23,067 nucleotides of DNA, from assembly GCA_028706835.1 (NCBI GenBank), contig JAQTVL010000006.1, positions 1 to 23,067 of the forward strand, in the 5' to 3' direction. The position numbers and the translations under genes were made by a program. Source of the stretch: Phycisphaerae bacterium. Its GTDB lineage: Bacteria; Planctomycetota; Phycisphaerae; JAJVII01. The notes beneath the pieces are model-generated. The model was given only the letters and a program-made list of their open reading frames with translations. It was not told where the DNA came from and searched no databases. Below are positions 22,877-23,067 of the stretch, one piece after another (the first letter of the stretch is position 1; each line of letters starts with the position of its first letter).

Positions 22877-22892
22877 TGTTCCACGTGGAACT
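22877..22892. promoter_or_regulatory. parS: parS-like palindrome 2
   Basis: TGTTCCACGTGGAACT matches the first parS-like site at 15 of 16 positions and lies 182 bases from it. Two parS copies close together are typical of ParABS centromere regions. I see no gene from here to the window end (22893–23067). Confidence 0.6.
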
Positions 22893-23067
22893 GTATTATG
22901 CGACTAATACACCGGCCACGAACACGCTATGGCGCACCGCCAATAGCGATATTATCGGACACGCCCGCCGGGAGGATGACACCGGATTTTCAAACCGCTT
23001 ATGGCCATTCCTGCACGAGTCAAACTCCGCCTGAATGTGCCGATCCGAGGCACACCACGACCGGACG

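Overview
The window is GC-rich bacterial chromosome and looks like a Planctomycetota (PVC-group) genome. The evidence for that is indirect: secreted PQQ-like propeller proteins with the WPQFRGPNRD-type start seen in that phylum, a Gfo/Idh/MocA oxidoreductase, a PcRGLX/YetA-like polysaccharide-degradation protein, a Rho without an N-terminal extension, the RNase Y–YmdB pair, an RHS-like remnant, and many short palindromic intergenic repeats. No 16S rRNA or ribosomal protein gene is present, so the phylum is an inference.

Layout. Positions 1–2086 (minus) hold two coupled beta-propeller genes; the downstream one is cut by the window edge and appears frameshifted. Positions 2207–3038 (minus) are a complete OmpH/Skp-like lipoprotein unit with promoter, Shine-Dalgarno (SD) and intrinsic terminator. 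A Gfo/Idh/MocA oxidoreductase (minus, to 4243) and an L-fucose/L-arabinose isomerase-like gene (plus, from 4666) diverge from a repeat-filled spacer. A short rho (minus, 6213–7337) meets the isomerase gene at a strong hairpin. A repeat-dense spacer (7338–7813) precedes a secreted PL26/YetA-like protein (plus, to 10222).

From 10229 to 21992 everything is on the minus strand. In transcription order it is RNase Y (TTG start), YmdB phosphodiesterase, HicA, HicB, a small membrane protein, a QueG-like double [4Fe-4S] protein, a 1198-residue coiled-coil membrane protein with ten 11-residue repeats, ResB, CcsA, a small two-helix membrane protein and a small secreted protein. ResB and CcsA form a System II cytochrome c maturation pair.

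The right end (22010–23067) has no convincing intact gene. It carries a candidate structured RNA upstream of RNase Y, the 3' remnant of an RHS-like gene with its terminator, two parS-like 16-bp palindromes, and an inverted pair of compensatory hairpin repeats.

The most interesting items are the hendecad-repeat coiled-coil protein beside the cytochrome c assembly genes, the paired parS-like sites, the covarying hairpin repeats, and the G-rich long inverted repeat that separates rny from ymdB.
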